From an uncultured Nitrospira sp. (GTDB lineage: Bacteria > Nitrospirota > Nitrospiria > Nitrospirales > UBA8639), in NCBI GenBank assembly GCA_902500695.1, contig CABVRQ010000119.1, positions 1,364 through 8,924 on the forward strand: 7,561 nucleotides of DNA, written 5' to 3'. The notes under the pieces were generated by a model that was not told the origin of the DNA, made no database searches, and was given only the letters and a program-made list of their open reading frames with translations. Both the position numbers and the translations under genes were made by a program. Positions within the stretch are counted from its first letter, which is position 1. Each line of letters begins with the position of its first letter. This document shows positions 1-6,269 of this stretch, piece by piece.

Positions 1-2
1 CC

Positions 3-359
3 TCCACTTTTACCACATCACCCGAACCCGTCTCCATTGCCATGCTGCTCAGTCACCCGGCTTCCTATCATCAACGACTCGTGGCCGTTCGAGGAGTGGT
101 CACGCAACCGGAATTGCACCTTGATGACACAGAGTTAGCCATACGCTTTGTCTTTCGCCTTGCCGAGGGTGAACACTCCCTTGTCATTTTTGGTCGACAC
201 GATCGCACGCAAGGCTCCCCGTCAATTTCACTGGATCTTTCCGTGGAAGTGATCGGAGTCTTTTGGAAAGAACGAGAATTGAATGGATCACATGTTATCA
301 ATTCGATTGAAGCTCATACCGTCGCTCCCTATCCCTCCCTGGTACCAGACAATGCTTGA
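3..359 (+). CDS. C-terminal part of a small OB-fold-like protein (5' end outside window)
   Basis: The reading frame is open from base 3 to a TGA at 357-359, with no stop before the window edge, so I treat it as the 3' end of a gene that starts upstream. The first ATG inside the window (base 42) has no Shine-Dalgarno sequence before it, and the residues ahead of it (EPVSIAMLLSHPASYHQRLV) already fit the domain. The pattern 'xxLLxxPxxYHxxxVxVRGVV', followed by alternating beta strands (FVFRLAEGEHSLVIF, LSVEVIGVFW), is what I associate with small OB-fold-like domains in exported or uncharacterised bacterial proteins. No catalytic residues are visible. The function is unknown, and the OB-fold assignment is inference from strand pattern. 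It converges on the next gene with only 23 bases between stop codons and no clear terminator hairpin. Confidence 0.6.
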   Translation, partial: STFTTSPEPVSIAMLLSHPASYHQRLVAVRGVVTQPELHLDDTELAIRFVFRLAEGEHSLVIFGRHDRTQGSPSISLDLSVEVIGVFWKERELNGSHVINSIEAHTVAPYPSLVPDNA

Positions 360-382
360 CCGGGTCCGCTGCAGGCTTCCCT

Positions 383-1471
383 TCAGCACGCCAAATATGT
401 TTTCAACTGACGAACCACGTCACCCGTGCCCGGTGACGGACGAACTTCAGACGGAACCGCTATCGTAAGCACCGCTCGAAGCGTGGCTTCCCAATTACCG
501 GATTCAAAGTCATCACGGGATAACTCCATTCCCCGGCCATATCGATGGGTATAATCCACTAAACTCTGTTCGTCAATAAAATTCCTGCGACGGACGTAGA
601 CGAGTGCGGTCTCATCGTGAACCGCCGCAATAACGGTACCATACCCCGGCTTGGTCATGATGATATCTGACTGATGACTGATCTCCCCAAATGGCATCAC
701 AAGATCTTCGACACGATGCACACGGGCATAAGAAACTGAAGATGGCAGTTCGCTCACTAAAAAATGAAATCCGGCCATTGCGGCCATCTGCTCTAACGGA
801 AGACGCTTGAGCGGCACGCCCCCAAAGGCAATGAGGACAATCAATTCATGCTCTCCCACCTCCAGGGATTTCCGCAGATCATAGCCCTTCGGCTTCCTCA
901 AGGGAGCAGAAGGTCCCACATCAACCATCGAACGAAACGCCGGCATCTCGATACCCGGATGAAGGCGGATGAGAGAGTCTGCCAACGCATAGCTTTTACG
1001 AATGGTTTCGAGAATCGCATGATGACTGGGGACATCGGCCTGCACGAATGGCTCTAACACCCGATCCCAGGATAGTGAGGCAACCCCCACCACCGGGCAC
1101 TTCGCTTGAGCTGCGCCAGCTATGGCAAGAGGGGAAATGTTGGATATCACCAGACTCGCCTTGGCCAATCGAATGGCCTGAGCTTCTTCCTCAACCCTGG
1201 ATTCCCAATGTGTGTGAAATTTGCTGTAGGCCTCCCAAGTTTCCGCCACATCAATGTCCAAGGGGCCTTGTTGGACACATCCAACATCTTGTTGGACATC
1301 TTGCAACTCCCAACTGACCTGGAGATGCCGTTGAAAGAAATCAGCCGGTACTTGCGTGCGTAGAATCACATGCAGGTCATCAACCGCCTCACCTAATTCA
1401 TTCAGGGTTGGCATTAATTGCGCGGCATGCCCAAAGCCATGGGCCGAGATCGAACACCACAGAACTGTCAT
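383..1471 (-). CDS. GT-B-fold glycosyltransferase-like protein, related to the N-terminal domain of L-arabinokinase
   Basis: This 362-residue protein has two Rossmann-like halves. The N-terminal half opens with a beta strand and a glycine/histidine loop (SAHGFGHAAQ, about residues 9-18), then NISPLAIAGAA (111-121) and SLSWDRVLEPFV (132-143). A linker with LIRLHPGIEMPAFRSMVDV (168-186) leads to the C-terminal half, with LIAFGGVPL (213-221), the donor-site-like KPGYGTVIAAV (274-284), VRRRNFIDEQSL (293-304) and GMELSRDDFESGNW (314-327). From memory the same blocks, in the same order, occur in the glycosyltransferase-like N-terminal domain of plant ARA1 arabinokinase; the GHMP sugar-kinase half is absent here. 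The start is supported by GGAGAAGAG about 6-14 bases upstream of the ATG. The substrate is unknown. No signal peptide or membrane segment is seen, so the protein is probably cytoplasmic. It stands alone, transcribed toward the OB-like gene and divergent from the TPR lipoprotein. Confidence 0.8.
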   Translation of the reverse strand: MTVLWCSISAHGFGHAAQLMPTLNELGEAVDDLHVILRTQVPADFFQRHLQVSWELQDVQQDVGCVQQGPLDIDVAETWEAYSKFHTHWESRVEEEAQAIRLAKASLVISNISPLAIAGAAQAKCPVVGVASLSWDRVLEPFVQADVPSHHAILETIRKSYALADSLIRLHPGIEMPAFRSMVDVGPSAPLRKPKGYDLRKSLEVGEHELIVLIAFGGVPLKRLPLEQMAAMAGFHFLVSELPSSVSYARVHRVEDLVMPFGEISHQSDIIMTKPGYGTVIAAVHDETALVYVRRRNFIDEQSLVDYTHRYGRGMELSRDDFESGNWEATLRAVLTIAVPSEVRPSPGTGDVVRQLKTYLAC

Positions 1472-1540
1472 CGATTACTCTTCTCCATTAAAGACCGCAA
1501 TGAGATTGTTTATTCTGAAAAATGCAACCTGGGAGTTCAC

Positions 1541-1570
1541 TTGCGGGAACAGCCTCAGAGTTCATAGAAT
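1541..1570 (+). promoter_or_regulatory. Possible sigma-70 promoter for the TPR lipoprotein gene
   Basis: TTGCGG (1541-1546) and TAGAAT (1565-1570) are separated by 18 bases. The -10 box matches TATAAT at five of six positions; the -35 box is weak. It would give a leader of roughly 45-50 bases before the ATG at 1625. This is sequence resemblance only. Confidence 0.3.
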
Positions 1571-1624
1571 CACGTCTGATTTTCTATCCAGGTCTTTTTT
1601 GAATTTCGTTGGTCAGGGTGTTCC

Positions 1625-2095
1625 ATGAACAGGAATATACGATTTGTTTTTGGAATGATGTGGGCCATCATTCTCTTGATGGTCCTGCTCATCGCATGTA
1701 CCTCCCCTTCAAGAAAACCCTCTCCCTCTTCTGGATCCTCCCATCCGGCAATAGTCGGAGAATCACAGACCCCTGCCCTGGAAAAGCAATTATTGGCCAC
1801 AGTTAAACATGCTGAAGGGTTAGGGGCGGGGAACCCCCTGCTCTTAAGTAGTCTGTATAGTTTGGCCACCTATTACGAAGATCGGAAAGAATACGACAAA
1901 GCCGCTGTTCAATATGAACGGGCTCTCAAACTAAAAGAAGCTGCGAGTGGCCCCAACCATCCGGACGTGGCGGCCATCCTTCAACGCTATGCACGACTGC
2001 TGCAAGCAGCTAACCGACCGTCGGAAGCAGCTAATCTCCTCCTTCGTTCTGAAGCCATCCTCGCTCAGACCTCGACTCCCTCTTCCAGGCAATAA
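1625..2095 (+). CDS. TPR-containing lipoprotein
   Basis: This is a 156-residue protein. It begins with a positively charged N-terminus (MNRNIR), a hydrophobic stretch (about 7-24) and a lipobox LIAC with the lipidated cysteine at residue 25, so it is predicted to be a membrane-anchored lipoprotein. The +2 residue is Thr, not Asp, so by the E. coli rule the outer membrane is more likely. A Ser/Pro-rich linker (26-50) follows, then two helical repeats with tetratricopeptide spacing: SLYSLATYYEDRKEYDKAAV (76-95) continuing to the helix ending KEAASGP, and VAAILQRYARLLQAANRPSE (115-134). The roughly 42-residue period and the 'GPNHPDVA' connector resemble kinesin-light-chain-type TPRs. Such proteins usually act as protein-interaction scaffolds; the partner is unknown. 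AGGG at 1615-1618 is a moderate ribosome binding site. No co-directional neighbour is close enough to make an operon certain. Confidence 0.8.
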   Translation: MNRNIRFVFGMMWAIILLMVLLIACTSPSRKPSPSSGSSHPAIVGESQTPALEKQLLATVKHAEGLGAGNPLLLSSLYSLATYYEDRKEYDKAAVQYERALKLKEAASGPNHPDVAAILQRYARLLQAANRPSEAANLLLRSEAILAQTSTPSSRQ

Positions 2096-2230
2096 ACTTT
2101 AGCCGGACAACGGCTCTCCAGCTCAGCATTTTTGACCCTGTTCCTCCGGAAATTTTTACCCAGTGGAGGCTTCCTTCATCCTTCTTCTAGGTCGTTTTGC
2201 GACTTTCCTGCCACTTTTTCCTCTCTAATT

Positions 2231-2247
2231 TTGGCACAAGAATTGGT
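2231..2247 (+). promoter_or_regulatory. Near-consensus sigma-54-like (-24/-12) element upstream of the zinc-ribbon gene
   Basis: TGGCAC (2232-2237), five bases, then TTGGT (2243-2247) matches the sigma-54 pattern TGGCAC-N5-TTGCW except that the -12 'GC' reads 'GG'. The spacing is correct and the element lies 46 bases before the ATG at 2293. The -12 GC is normally strongly conserved, so activity is doubtful. A sigma-70 reading (TTGGCA as -35) finds no -10 box at the right distance. Confidence 0.3.
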
Positions 2248-2280
2248 TATATCCAGTTGAGTTCTTCTATTACCTTGACC

Positions 2281-2285
2281 AAGGA
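2281..2285 (+). promoter_or_regulatory. Ribosome binding site of the zinc-ribbon gene
   Basis: AAGGA lies seven bases before the ATG at 2293 and settles the start over an out-of-frame TTG at 2286. Confidence 0.7.
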
Positions 2286-2292
2286 TTGATTC

Positions 2293-2577
2293 ATGAAAAA
2301 GTCAGCACAGCCAGACCAACCCATCGGCAAGACGCGCAAGAGTTCTCCCCAAAAACCGGTGGTAAAAAAAGCCTCCACCGACAAGCATCCTCGTTGTTCT
2401 CGATGTGGGTCGCGAACAGTGCATTTAGAACAGTTGGAGCAGGAACTTCTTGTCACCCTCAGTTTGCACTGTCTGATTTGTGGACATTACACCTTCCTTG
2501 GCCGCCCGGTGATACGTTTATTACGCCGTCCTAATGTGACGATCCCTGATTCCATTACACGGCCCGCAGGGGAATAG
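2293..2577 (+). CDS. Small basic zinc-ribbon-like protein, function unknown
   Basis: This 94-residue protein has a lysine-rich, probably disordered N-terminus (1-32, seven Lys). It carries two CxxC knuckles, CSRC (C35, C38) and CLIC (C60, C63), 21 residues apart and each followed by Gly, the classic geometry of a four-cysteine zinc ribbon. A short basic segment (RPVIRLLRRP, 71-80) follows and could touch nucleic acid. AAGGA at 2281-2285, seven bases before the ATG, makes the start secure. I do not recognise a named family. Small zinc ribbons like this occur in DNA- or RNA-binding and rubredoxin-like proteins, so neither role can be excluded. It is monocistronic and converges on the reductase gene, whose stop codon is 44 bases away. 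Confidence 0.75.
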   Translation: MKKSAQPDQPIGKTRKSSPQKPVVKKASTDKHPRCSRCGSRTVHLEQLEQELLVTLSLHCLICGHYTFLGRPVIRLLRRPNVTIPDSITRPAGE

Positions 2578-2621
2578 AACATCATCCACGCCAATTCCCC
2601 TGCTGTCAGGACGAATCTTTT

Positions 2622-3617
2622 CTACCAGGATTCCATGCGCAGCGTCAGCGGAATCAGCCCTTCTTGTTCAAGCCCCAGAGTGAGCTGTCGGCAGGCCGTG
2701 ACGCTCCCACATACCCGAAGATGCGATTGGGCTATATCCGGCACAATAGTTTGGAATGGCGAAATATCGATTTGATCCTTCCCGTCCACGGAGTGCGCCA
2801 CTCGCAGGATTCGTCCTTTCAGATACGCCCAAGCAGTCGGCCAGGATCGAGTTAACACGGGTTGATAGCGAAAATGTTCCGGAAATTCTTGTTCAAGGGC
2901 GACCAACTCCTCATGAAGCATTAACTGACCCTCATGGCGAACACTCGCCACCAGCGTCATGTGGGCGCCAACTCTCGCCCCCTTTCGACCGAAATGGTTG
3001 GCTTTTAAATAACGGGCATAGGATAAAAATGGCGTAATCCCCGTGCCGAAGGCCACACAGACCATTCGCATCCCTTCCCAAATCCCATCTTCTTCCAAGC
3101 GAAGATTCGCAGGCATACAATCCTTGGTGTTTTCATACACCAACGCGACGTCCCTCTCCTCGTCCAGTTGGAGGCGAACCTCCAACGTTTTTCCCTTCTC
3201 AAACCAGTCGGTTGCCATTTCCGACTGCCACCAGCCAGAGGTATCAGATTGATCTCGATGGGTATAATTGATGAACGTCTCCAACATGCGCGGCTCGTTG
3301 AATGAGGCATTCGACCTCGTATACATCCGTCTTCGATACTTGCCCGTCCGGTCTCCCCAGGGCTTGGCGAGAAAGGCCGTTCCTGGGCGCATAGTATCTC
3401 GGATGGCATATCGTTTCCCTGCTAACTCAATCTCCTCAGGCAGTGCTAACTGGACCAACCGGATTTCTCCTGGGTCAATAGTCCGTAATTGATGAATACG
3501 AGCGCCCACAACATGTTCCATGATCAGCTCATTTCTATTTGAGAATCGCTCACAAGATGATGAGGGGGATTCTTCGGGAGAGTTGCACTGCCTAAAGGGA
3601 AGAGACGACGATGCCAT
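2622..3617 (-). CDS. Ferredoxin-NADP reductase-family FAD/NAD(P)H oxidoreductase
   Basis: This is a stand-alone flavoprotein reductase of the FNR superfamily, expected to move electrons between NAD(P)H and a carrier through FAD. Visible elements are: an FAD-binding barrel (about residues 38-170) with the RxY(S/T) flavin motif as R97-M-Y-T100; the nucleotide-binding half starting at MVCVAFGTGITPFLSYARYL (185-204), with the pyrophosphate loop GTGITPF; ASVRHEGQLMLHEEL (224-238); and the C-terminal LRVCGSVTACRQL (300-312) before a terminal Trp (331), in the place where FNRs carry an aromatic residue stacking on the flavin. No iron-sulfur ferredoxin domain is fused, so a separate redox partner is expected. 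GGAAG six bases before the first ATG supports that start, but residues 1-32 are Ser-rich and look unconserved. M33 (base 3521) is a real alternative. It is divergent from flgM, with 55 bases between the starts. Confidence 0.8.
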   Translation of the reverse strand: MASSSLPFRQCNSPEESPSSSCERFSNRNELIMEHVVGARIHQLRTIDPGEIRLVQLALPEEIELAGKRYAIRDTMRPGTAFLAKPWGDRTGKYRRRMYTRSNASFNEPRMLETFINYTHRDQSDTSGWWQSEMATDWFEKGKTLEVRLQLDEERDVALVYENTKDCMPANLRLEEDGIWEGMRMVCVAFGTGITPFLSYARYLKANHFGRKGARVGAHMTLVASVRHEGQLMLHEELVALEQEFPEHFRYQPVLTRSWPTAWAYLKGRILRVAHSVDGKDQIDISPFQTIVPDIAQSHLRVCGSVTACRQLTLGLEQEGLIPLTLRMESW

Positions 3618-3639
3618 TTGATTCTTCCATTCATTTTAT

Positions 3640-3669
3640 TTAATATTTCCTCTCACACCCCTTTAACAA
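3640..3669 (-). promoter_or_regulatory. Possible sigma-70 promoter for the reductase gene
   Basis: Read on the minus strand, TTGTTA (3664-3669) and TATTAA (3640-3645) are 18 bases apart, each matching four of six consensus positions. It sits in the 55-base gap shared with flgM and would leave a very short leader before the ATG at 3617. If real, it favours the long start over M33. Confidence 0.25.
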
Positions 3670-3672
3670 TCT

Positions 3673-4017
3673 ATGAATCCACTTTCCTCCATTACCCCAG
3701 TTTCATCAGTAGAGGCCTCCTCGTCTCTTCCTAAGGGAACCGTCCTATCATCTCCCGATGGCAGCAATGAAGTTTCCGCTTTAGCACCAAACCCTGTCAA
3801 AGGTGAAGGACAATCGCCTTCCGCTCCTACCCTGGCAGTTACCTCATACCTCGAACGCATGTCTCAAATCCCGGATGTTCGACAAGTCAAAATCGCAGAA
3901 ATCCAAAAAGCCATTGACTCACAGAGCTATACCGTTTCTGCAGAAAAGTTAGCCGATTCGCTCATTCAAGAACTTCATCCTCACTCACAAGGCACCCGAC
4001 CGCCAACCACATTATAA
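3673..4017 (+). CDS. flgM: Anti-sigma-28 factor FlgM
   Basis: FlgM binds the flagellar sigma factor FliA (sigma-28) and blocks late flagellar genes until it is exported through the finished hook-basal body. The C-terminal block from about residue 66 to 100 (IPDVRQVKIAEIQKAIDSQS then YTVSAEKLADSLIQEL) carries the FlgM signature: an RxxKIxxIxxAI helix, a Tyr-containing turn and a KLADSLI helix. The N-terminal half (1-55) is rich in Ser, Pro and Val and probably disordered, as in other FlgM proteins, which need it for export. At 114 residues it is slightly longer than typical. The ATG at 3673 is the earliest possible start (in-frame TAA at 3664-3666) but has no good Shine-Dalgarno sequence. No other flagellar structural gene is in the window; the next gene encodes a PilZ protein that probably also acts on motility. 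Confidence 0.82.
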   Translation: MNPLSSITPVSSVEASSSLPKGTVLSSPDGSNEVSALAPNPVKGEGQSPSAPTLAVTSYLERMSQIPDVRQVKIAEIQKAIDSQSYTVSAEKLADSLIQELHPHSQGTRPPTTL

Positions 4018-4233
4018 ATTCTTCGTCTTGTACCGACATCGTCTTTCCCTTATTCCCCCCCAAAACAGATGGAATGCTCGGTGCACACATGGGCAACAAT
4101 CCATCAAAAAACATTCTAGAGTTTTCAACGTGTTCCTGTATATTAGGGGCAGTCTTTTTCTGTTCTCCATGCATCATCTTGTGGGCGGGATTTTGTCCTT
4201 GTAACATGGCCTCACACTACCGAAAAGGATCTC

Positions 4234-4893
4234 ATGAATACGTCAACTTCCTACCTGGCAATCGGGTCAAATACAATTTGGTTGACCTTTCCCTCCACCC
4301 CAGATCAATTGTTAATCCAAACCTATTTATTAGGGCTGGGAGCCGATCACTCCCTCCTCTGCGCCCTTCCCAACGATCCGGCACTCAGCAATCTAAAATG
4401 TGGTATTCCCTGTAAAGGACGTTCTTATATTGATGGCGACATTTATGAATTTGAAACGGTCATCCAAGAAATCCTCACAAAGCCTCCGACCATTCGATTA
4501 GCAGCCCCACCTAACGTTTCACGTCAATATCCTCGCGCATTTCCTCGTTTGACGGTTAATATGACTGGAGCAGTTCGTCCCCTCAGCGACAAAGGAGGAA
4601 TCCTTGCTGTGCTACCCGTTCAGCTCAGCAATCTTTCTCCGACGGGTTGCCAGCTTCGTGTTGCCCCTTCCGCATGGCCACTCGTCTCTTCATCACATCT
4701 CCACATTAGTTGTCGTTTGCCGGGGTTCAACCACTCCTCCAAATTTTCCGGCTCTATTGAGTGGGTTGACCCCGCAACGGAATTAGTCATTGGCACCAAA
4801 TTTTCATTTAGCTCTCCTCAAGACCCCGCCAATCGAGATGTCATGCGGTGGTATACCTCTCAACAAGCCAATCTGATCAACACCACAGCCTGA
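4234..4893 (+). CDS. PilZ-domain, YcgR-like c-di-GMP-binding protein
   Basis: This 219-residue protein has two domains. Residues about 1-95 form an N-terminal beta-rich region (IGSNTIWLTF, GADHSLLCALP, GRSYIDGDIYEFETVIQEIL) with the shape of YcgR-type N-terminal domains. Residues about 96-210 form a PilZ domain: RQYPR (R97, R101; also R105) supplies the RxxxR arm, and NLSPTGC (N133, S135, G138) is the (D/N)xSxxG motif, so both c-di-GMP-contacting motifs are intact. PilZ proteins of this layout couple c-di-GMP to flagellar braking or surface behaviour. AAGGA at 4225-4229, four bases before the ATG, supports the start. It follows flgM in the same direction after 216 bases with no gene. An out-of-frame reading from 4074 overlaps its start but is not conserved-looking. 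No membrane segment is seen, so it is probably cytoplasmic. Confidence 0.82.
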   Translation: MNTSTSYLAIGSNTIWLTFPSTPDQLLIQTYLLGLGADHSLLCALPNDPALSNLKCGIPCKGRSYIDGDIYEFETVIQEILTKPPTIRLAAPPNVSRQYPRAFPRLTVNMTGAVRPLSDKGGILAVLPVQLSNLSPTGCQLRVAPSAWPLVSSSHLHISCRLPGFNHSSKFSGSIEWVDPATELVIGTKFSFSSPQDPANRDVMRWYTSQQANLINTTA

Positions 4894-5021
4894 CGTGCTT
4901 TTACGCATAAAAAGACCTCTCTCTACTCCCTCTCAAGTTCCAGTTTTATCAGTTAATTGCCATTCTACTGCCCAGGGAATCTTCCACCCACCTCACATCC
5001 CTTCCCAACTTTGCAGAGTAC

Positions 5022-5044
5022 TGTGAGCAAACTTCACAATTGTG
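5022..5044. promoter_or_regulatory. Cluster of TGTG half-sites upstream of the aroG promoter (possible operator)
   Basis: TGTGA (5022-5026), seven bases, TCACA (5034-5038), overlapping a perfect 10-base palindrome CACAATTGTG (5035-5044). The first pair resembles a CRP/FNR-type site but has a spacer of seven rather than six. It lies 36 bases upstream of the -35 box, a usual place for an activator. Resemblance only; no regulator is known from the window. Confidence 0.25.
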
Positions 5045-5080
5045 TTACCAAGTGGAATATTACAGACTTCCATTGCCTAG

Positions 5081-5110
5081 TTGCCTGGATAGAGGGTTTC
5101 TTATTACAAT
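5081..5110 (+). promoter_or_regulatory. Sigma-70-like promoter of aroG
   Basis: TTGCCT (5081-5086, four of six) and TACAAT (5105-5110, five of six) are separated by 18 bases in the 299-base gap between the PilZ gene and aroG. The predicted leader is about 75 bases. I see no leader peptide with a run of aromatic codons and no attenuator hairpin in it. The rest of the gap (4894-5020) is pyrimidine-rich and shows nothing else I can name. Confidence 0.45.
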
Positions 5111-5180
5111 AATGCCTATTCCTGCATAATTTGGTTACGGAATTTTATTCTGCAATTTCAGATATTCTCTCTTTTTACCC

Positions 5181-5184
5181 AGGA
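5181..5184 (+). promoter_or_regulatory. Ribosome binding site of aroG
   Basis: AGGA lies eight bases before the ATG at 5193 and supports that start, which gives an N-terminus of about the length seen in E. coli AroG. Confidence 0.55.
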
Positions 5185-5192
5185 CGTGTCAC

Positions 5193-6269
5193 ATGGCCGA
5201 ACCCATTAATAATCGAAACATCATCGATATTTCTCCACTTCCTACCCCAAAACAAATGCAAAGTTCACTCCCCTTGCCTGAAAACACCGGACAAATGGTA
5301 CTTCAATCCCGGCAAGCCATTCGAGATATTCTTCACGGACGAGACTCACATCGCCTGCTCGTCATTATTGGCCCATGTTCAATACATGACCCGGACGCGG
5401 CCATTCTCTATGCCGAACGGCTTAAACGGGTCGCTGACCGCATTCAGGAACACGCATTAATTGTCCTTCGAACCTATTTTGAAAAGCCTCGCACGACGGT
5501 GGGTTGGAAGGGCCTTATCAACGATCCCCATTTAGATGGATCCTGCGAAATTGGGGGAGGATTTGAACTGGCCCGTTCGATTTTACTCAGGATCAATAAC
5601 TTGGGATTGCCCTGCGCAACGGAGTTTTTGGATCCTGTCACGCCTCAATATATTTCAGACTTAATAAGCTGGGCGGCAATTGGAGCACGAACCACCGAAA
5701 GTCAAACCCATCGGGAGATGGCCAGTGGTCTATCTATGCCTGTTGGTCTGAAAAATGGAACGGATGGGGGACTCCAAGTTGCTCTCAATGCCATGATTGC
5801 AGCACGACATCCTCAAAGTTTTATAGGGGTGAACGCAGAAGGTCTCACCTCCATTATCAAAACAAATGGCAATCCAGATCGGCACCTTGTTCTTCGTGGT
5901 GGCGGTGGCCGAGTCAACTATAATCCGGAAGATATTTCTGAGGCGGTGCGTTGCTTAACAAATGAAGGCATTCGTCGCCCGATCATGGTTGACTGCTCTC
6001 ATGGCAATTCAGAAAAAGATCATACGCGTCAGGTTCCCGTGGCTCGTTCCGTCGTTGAGCAATTCACCAATGGGCAAAACGCCATCCTGGGCCTATTAAT
6101 TGAAAGTAATTTGAATCCTGGCAATCAAAAATGGGAAGCGGGGAAACCCCTAGAGTGGGGAATATCAATTACAGATGCCTGTATCGGGTGGGAAGAAACA
6201 GAACAACTTCTTGATGATTTGGCTGAAGCAATGGATAAGTCGGCTAAGAGTAAGATTTTGACTTCTTAA
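5193..6269 (+). CDS. aroG: 3-deoxy-7-phosphoheptulonate (DAHP) synthase, type I (AroG/AroF/AroH class)
   Basis: The enzyme condenses phosphoenolpyruvate with erythrose 4-phosphate to DAHP, the first step of the shikimate pathway, in the cytoplasm. The 358-residue length matches E. coli AroG (about 350). Diagnostic blocks are IIGPCSIHDPDAA (58-70), YFEKPRTTVGWKGLINDPH (95-113), GARTTESQTHREMASGLSMP (164-183), VGLKNGTDGG (184-193), LVLRGGGGR (232-240), DCSHGNSEKDH (267-277) and SITDACIGWEET (325-336). The four metal ligands by alignment with AroG from memory are C62, H270, E304 and D328. Pocket positions known for feedback inhibition in AroG appear kept (P151, S181, F210), so it may be feedback-controlled, but which amino acid cannot be read from sequence. 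The N-terminal 35 residues differ from AroG. No other shikimate gene is adjacent. Symbol aroG denotes class, not proven Phe sensitivity. Confidence 0.95.
   Translation: MAEPINNRNIIDISPLPTPKQMQSSLPLPENTGQMVLQSRQAIRDILHGRDSHRLLVIIGPCSIHDPDAAILYAERLKRVADRIQEHALIVLRTYFEKPRTTVGWKGLINDPHLDGSCEIGGGFELARSILLRINNLGLPCATEFLDPVTPQYISDLISWAAIGARTTESQTHREMASGLSMPVGLKNGTDGGLQVALNAMIAARHPQSFIGVNAEGLTSIIKTNGNPDRHLVLRGGGGRVNYNPEDISEAVRCLTNEGIRRPIMVDCSHGNSEKDHTRQVPVARSVVEQFTNGQNAILGLLIESNLNPGNQKWEAGKPLEWGISITDACIGWEETEQLLDDLAEAMDKSAKSKILTS

Noticed and set aside
848..1317. Several plus-strand readings (848-1057, 1048-1317, 1106-1363) inside the glycosyltransferase gene
   Set aside because: All are antisense shadows of a gene with clear domain motifs.
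2101..2115. Hairpin AGCCG-GACAA-CGGCT five bases after the lipoprotein stop
   Set aside because: The stem is good for its size, but no T-run follows directly; the nearest T5 is about 17 bases later, so not a convincing intrinsic terminator.
4055..4061. C7 homopolymer considered as a phase-variable tract
   Set aside because: It lies in non-coding sequence, is short, and is not placed between promoter boxes I can identify.
3962..4207. Minus-strand reading of 81 residues covering the flgM-PilZ gap
   Set aside because: It is antisense to the end of flgM, has no well-spaced ribosome binding site and no recognisable domain; probably chance.
4074..4415. Cys-rich plus-strand reading of 113 residues overlapping the PilZ start
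   Set aside because: It has no ribosome binding site and runs out of frame through the well-supported PilZ gene; its cysteine-rich stretch lies only in the intergenic part.
5131..5460. Out-of-frame reading from a TTG across the aroG leader, considered as a leader peptide
   Set aside because: It contains scattered Phe/Tyr codons but no aromatic run, no attenuator hairpin follows, and most of it is a shadow of aroG.
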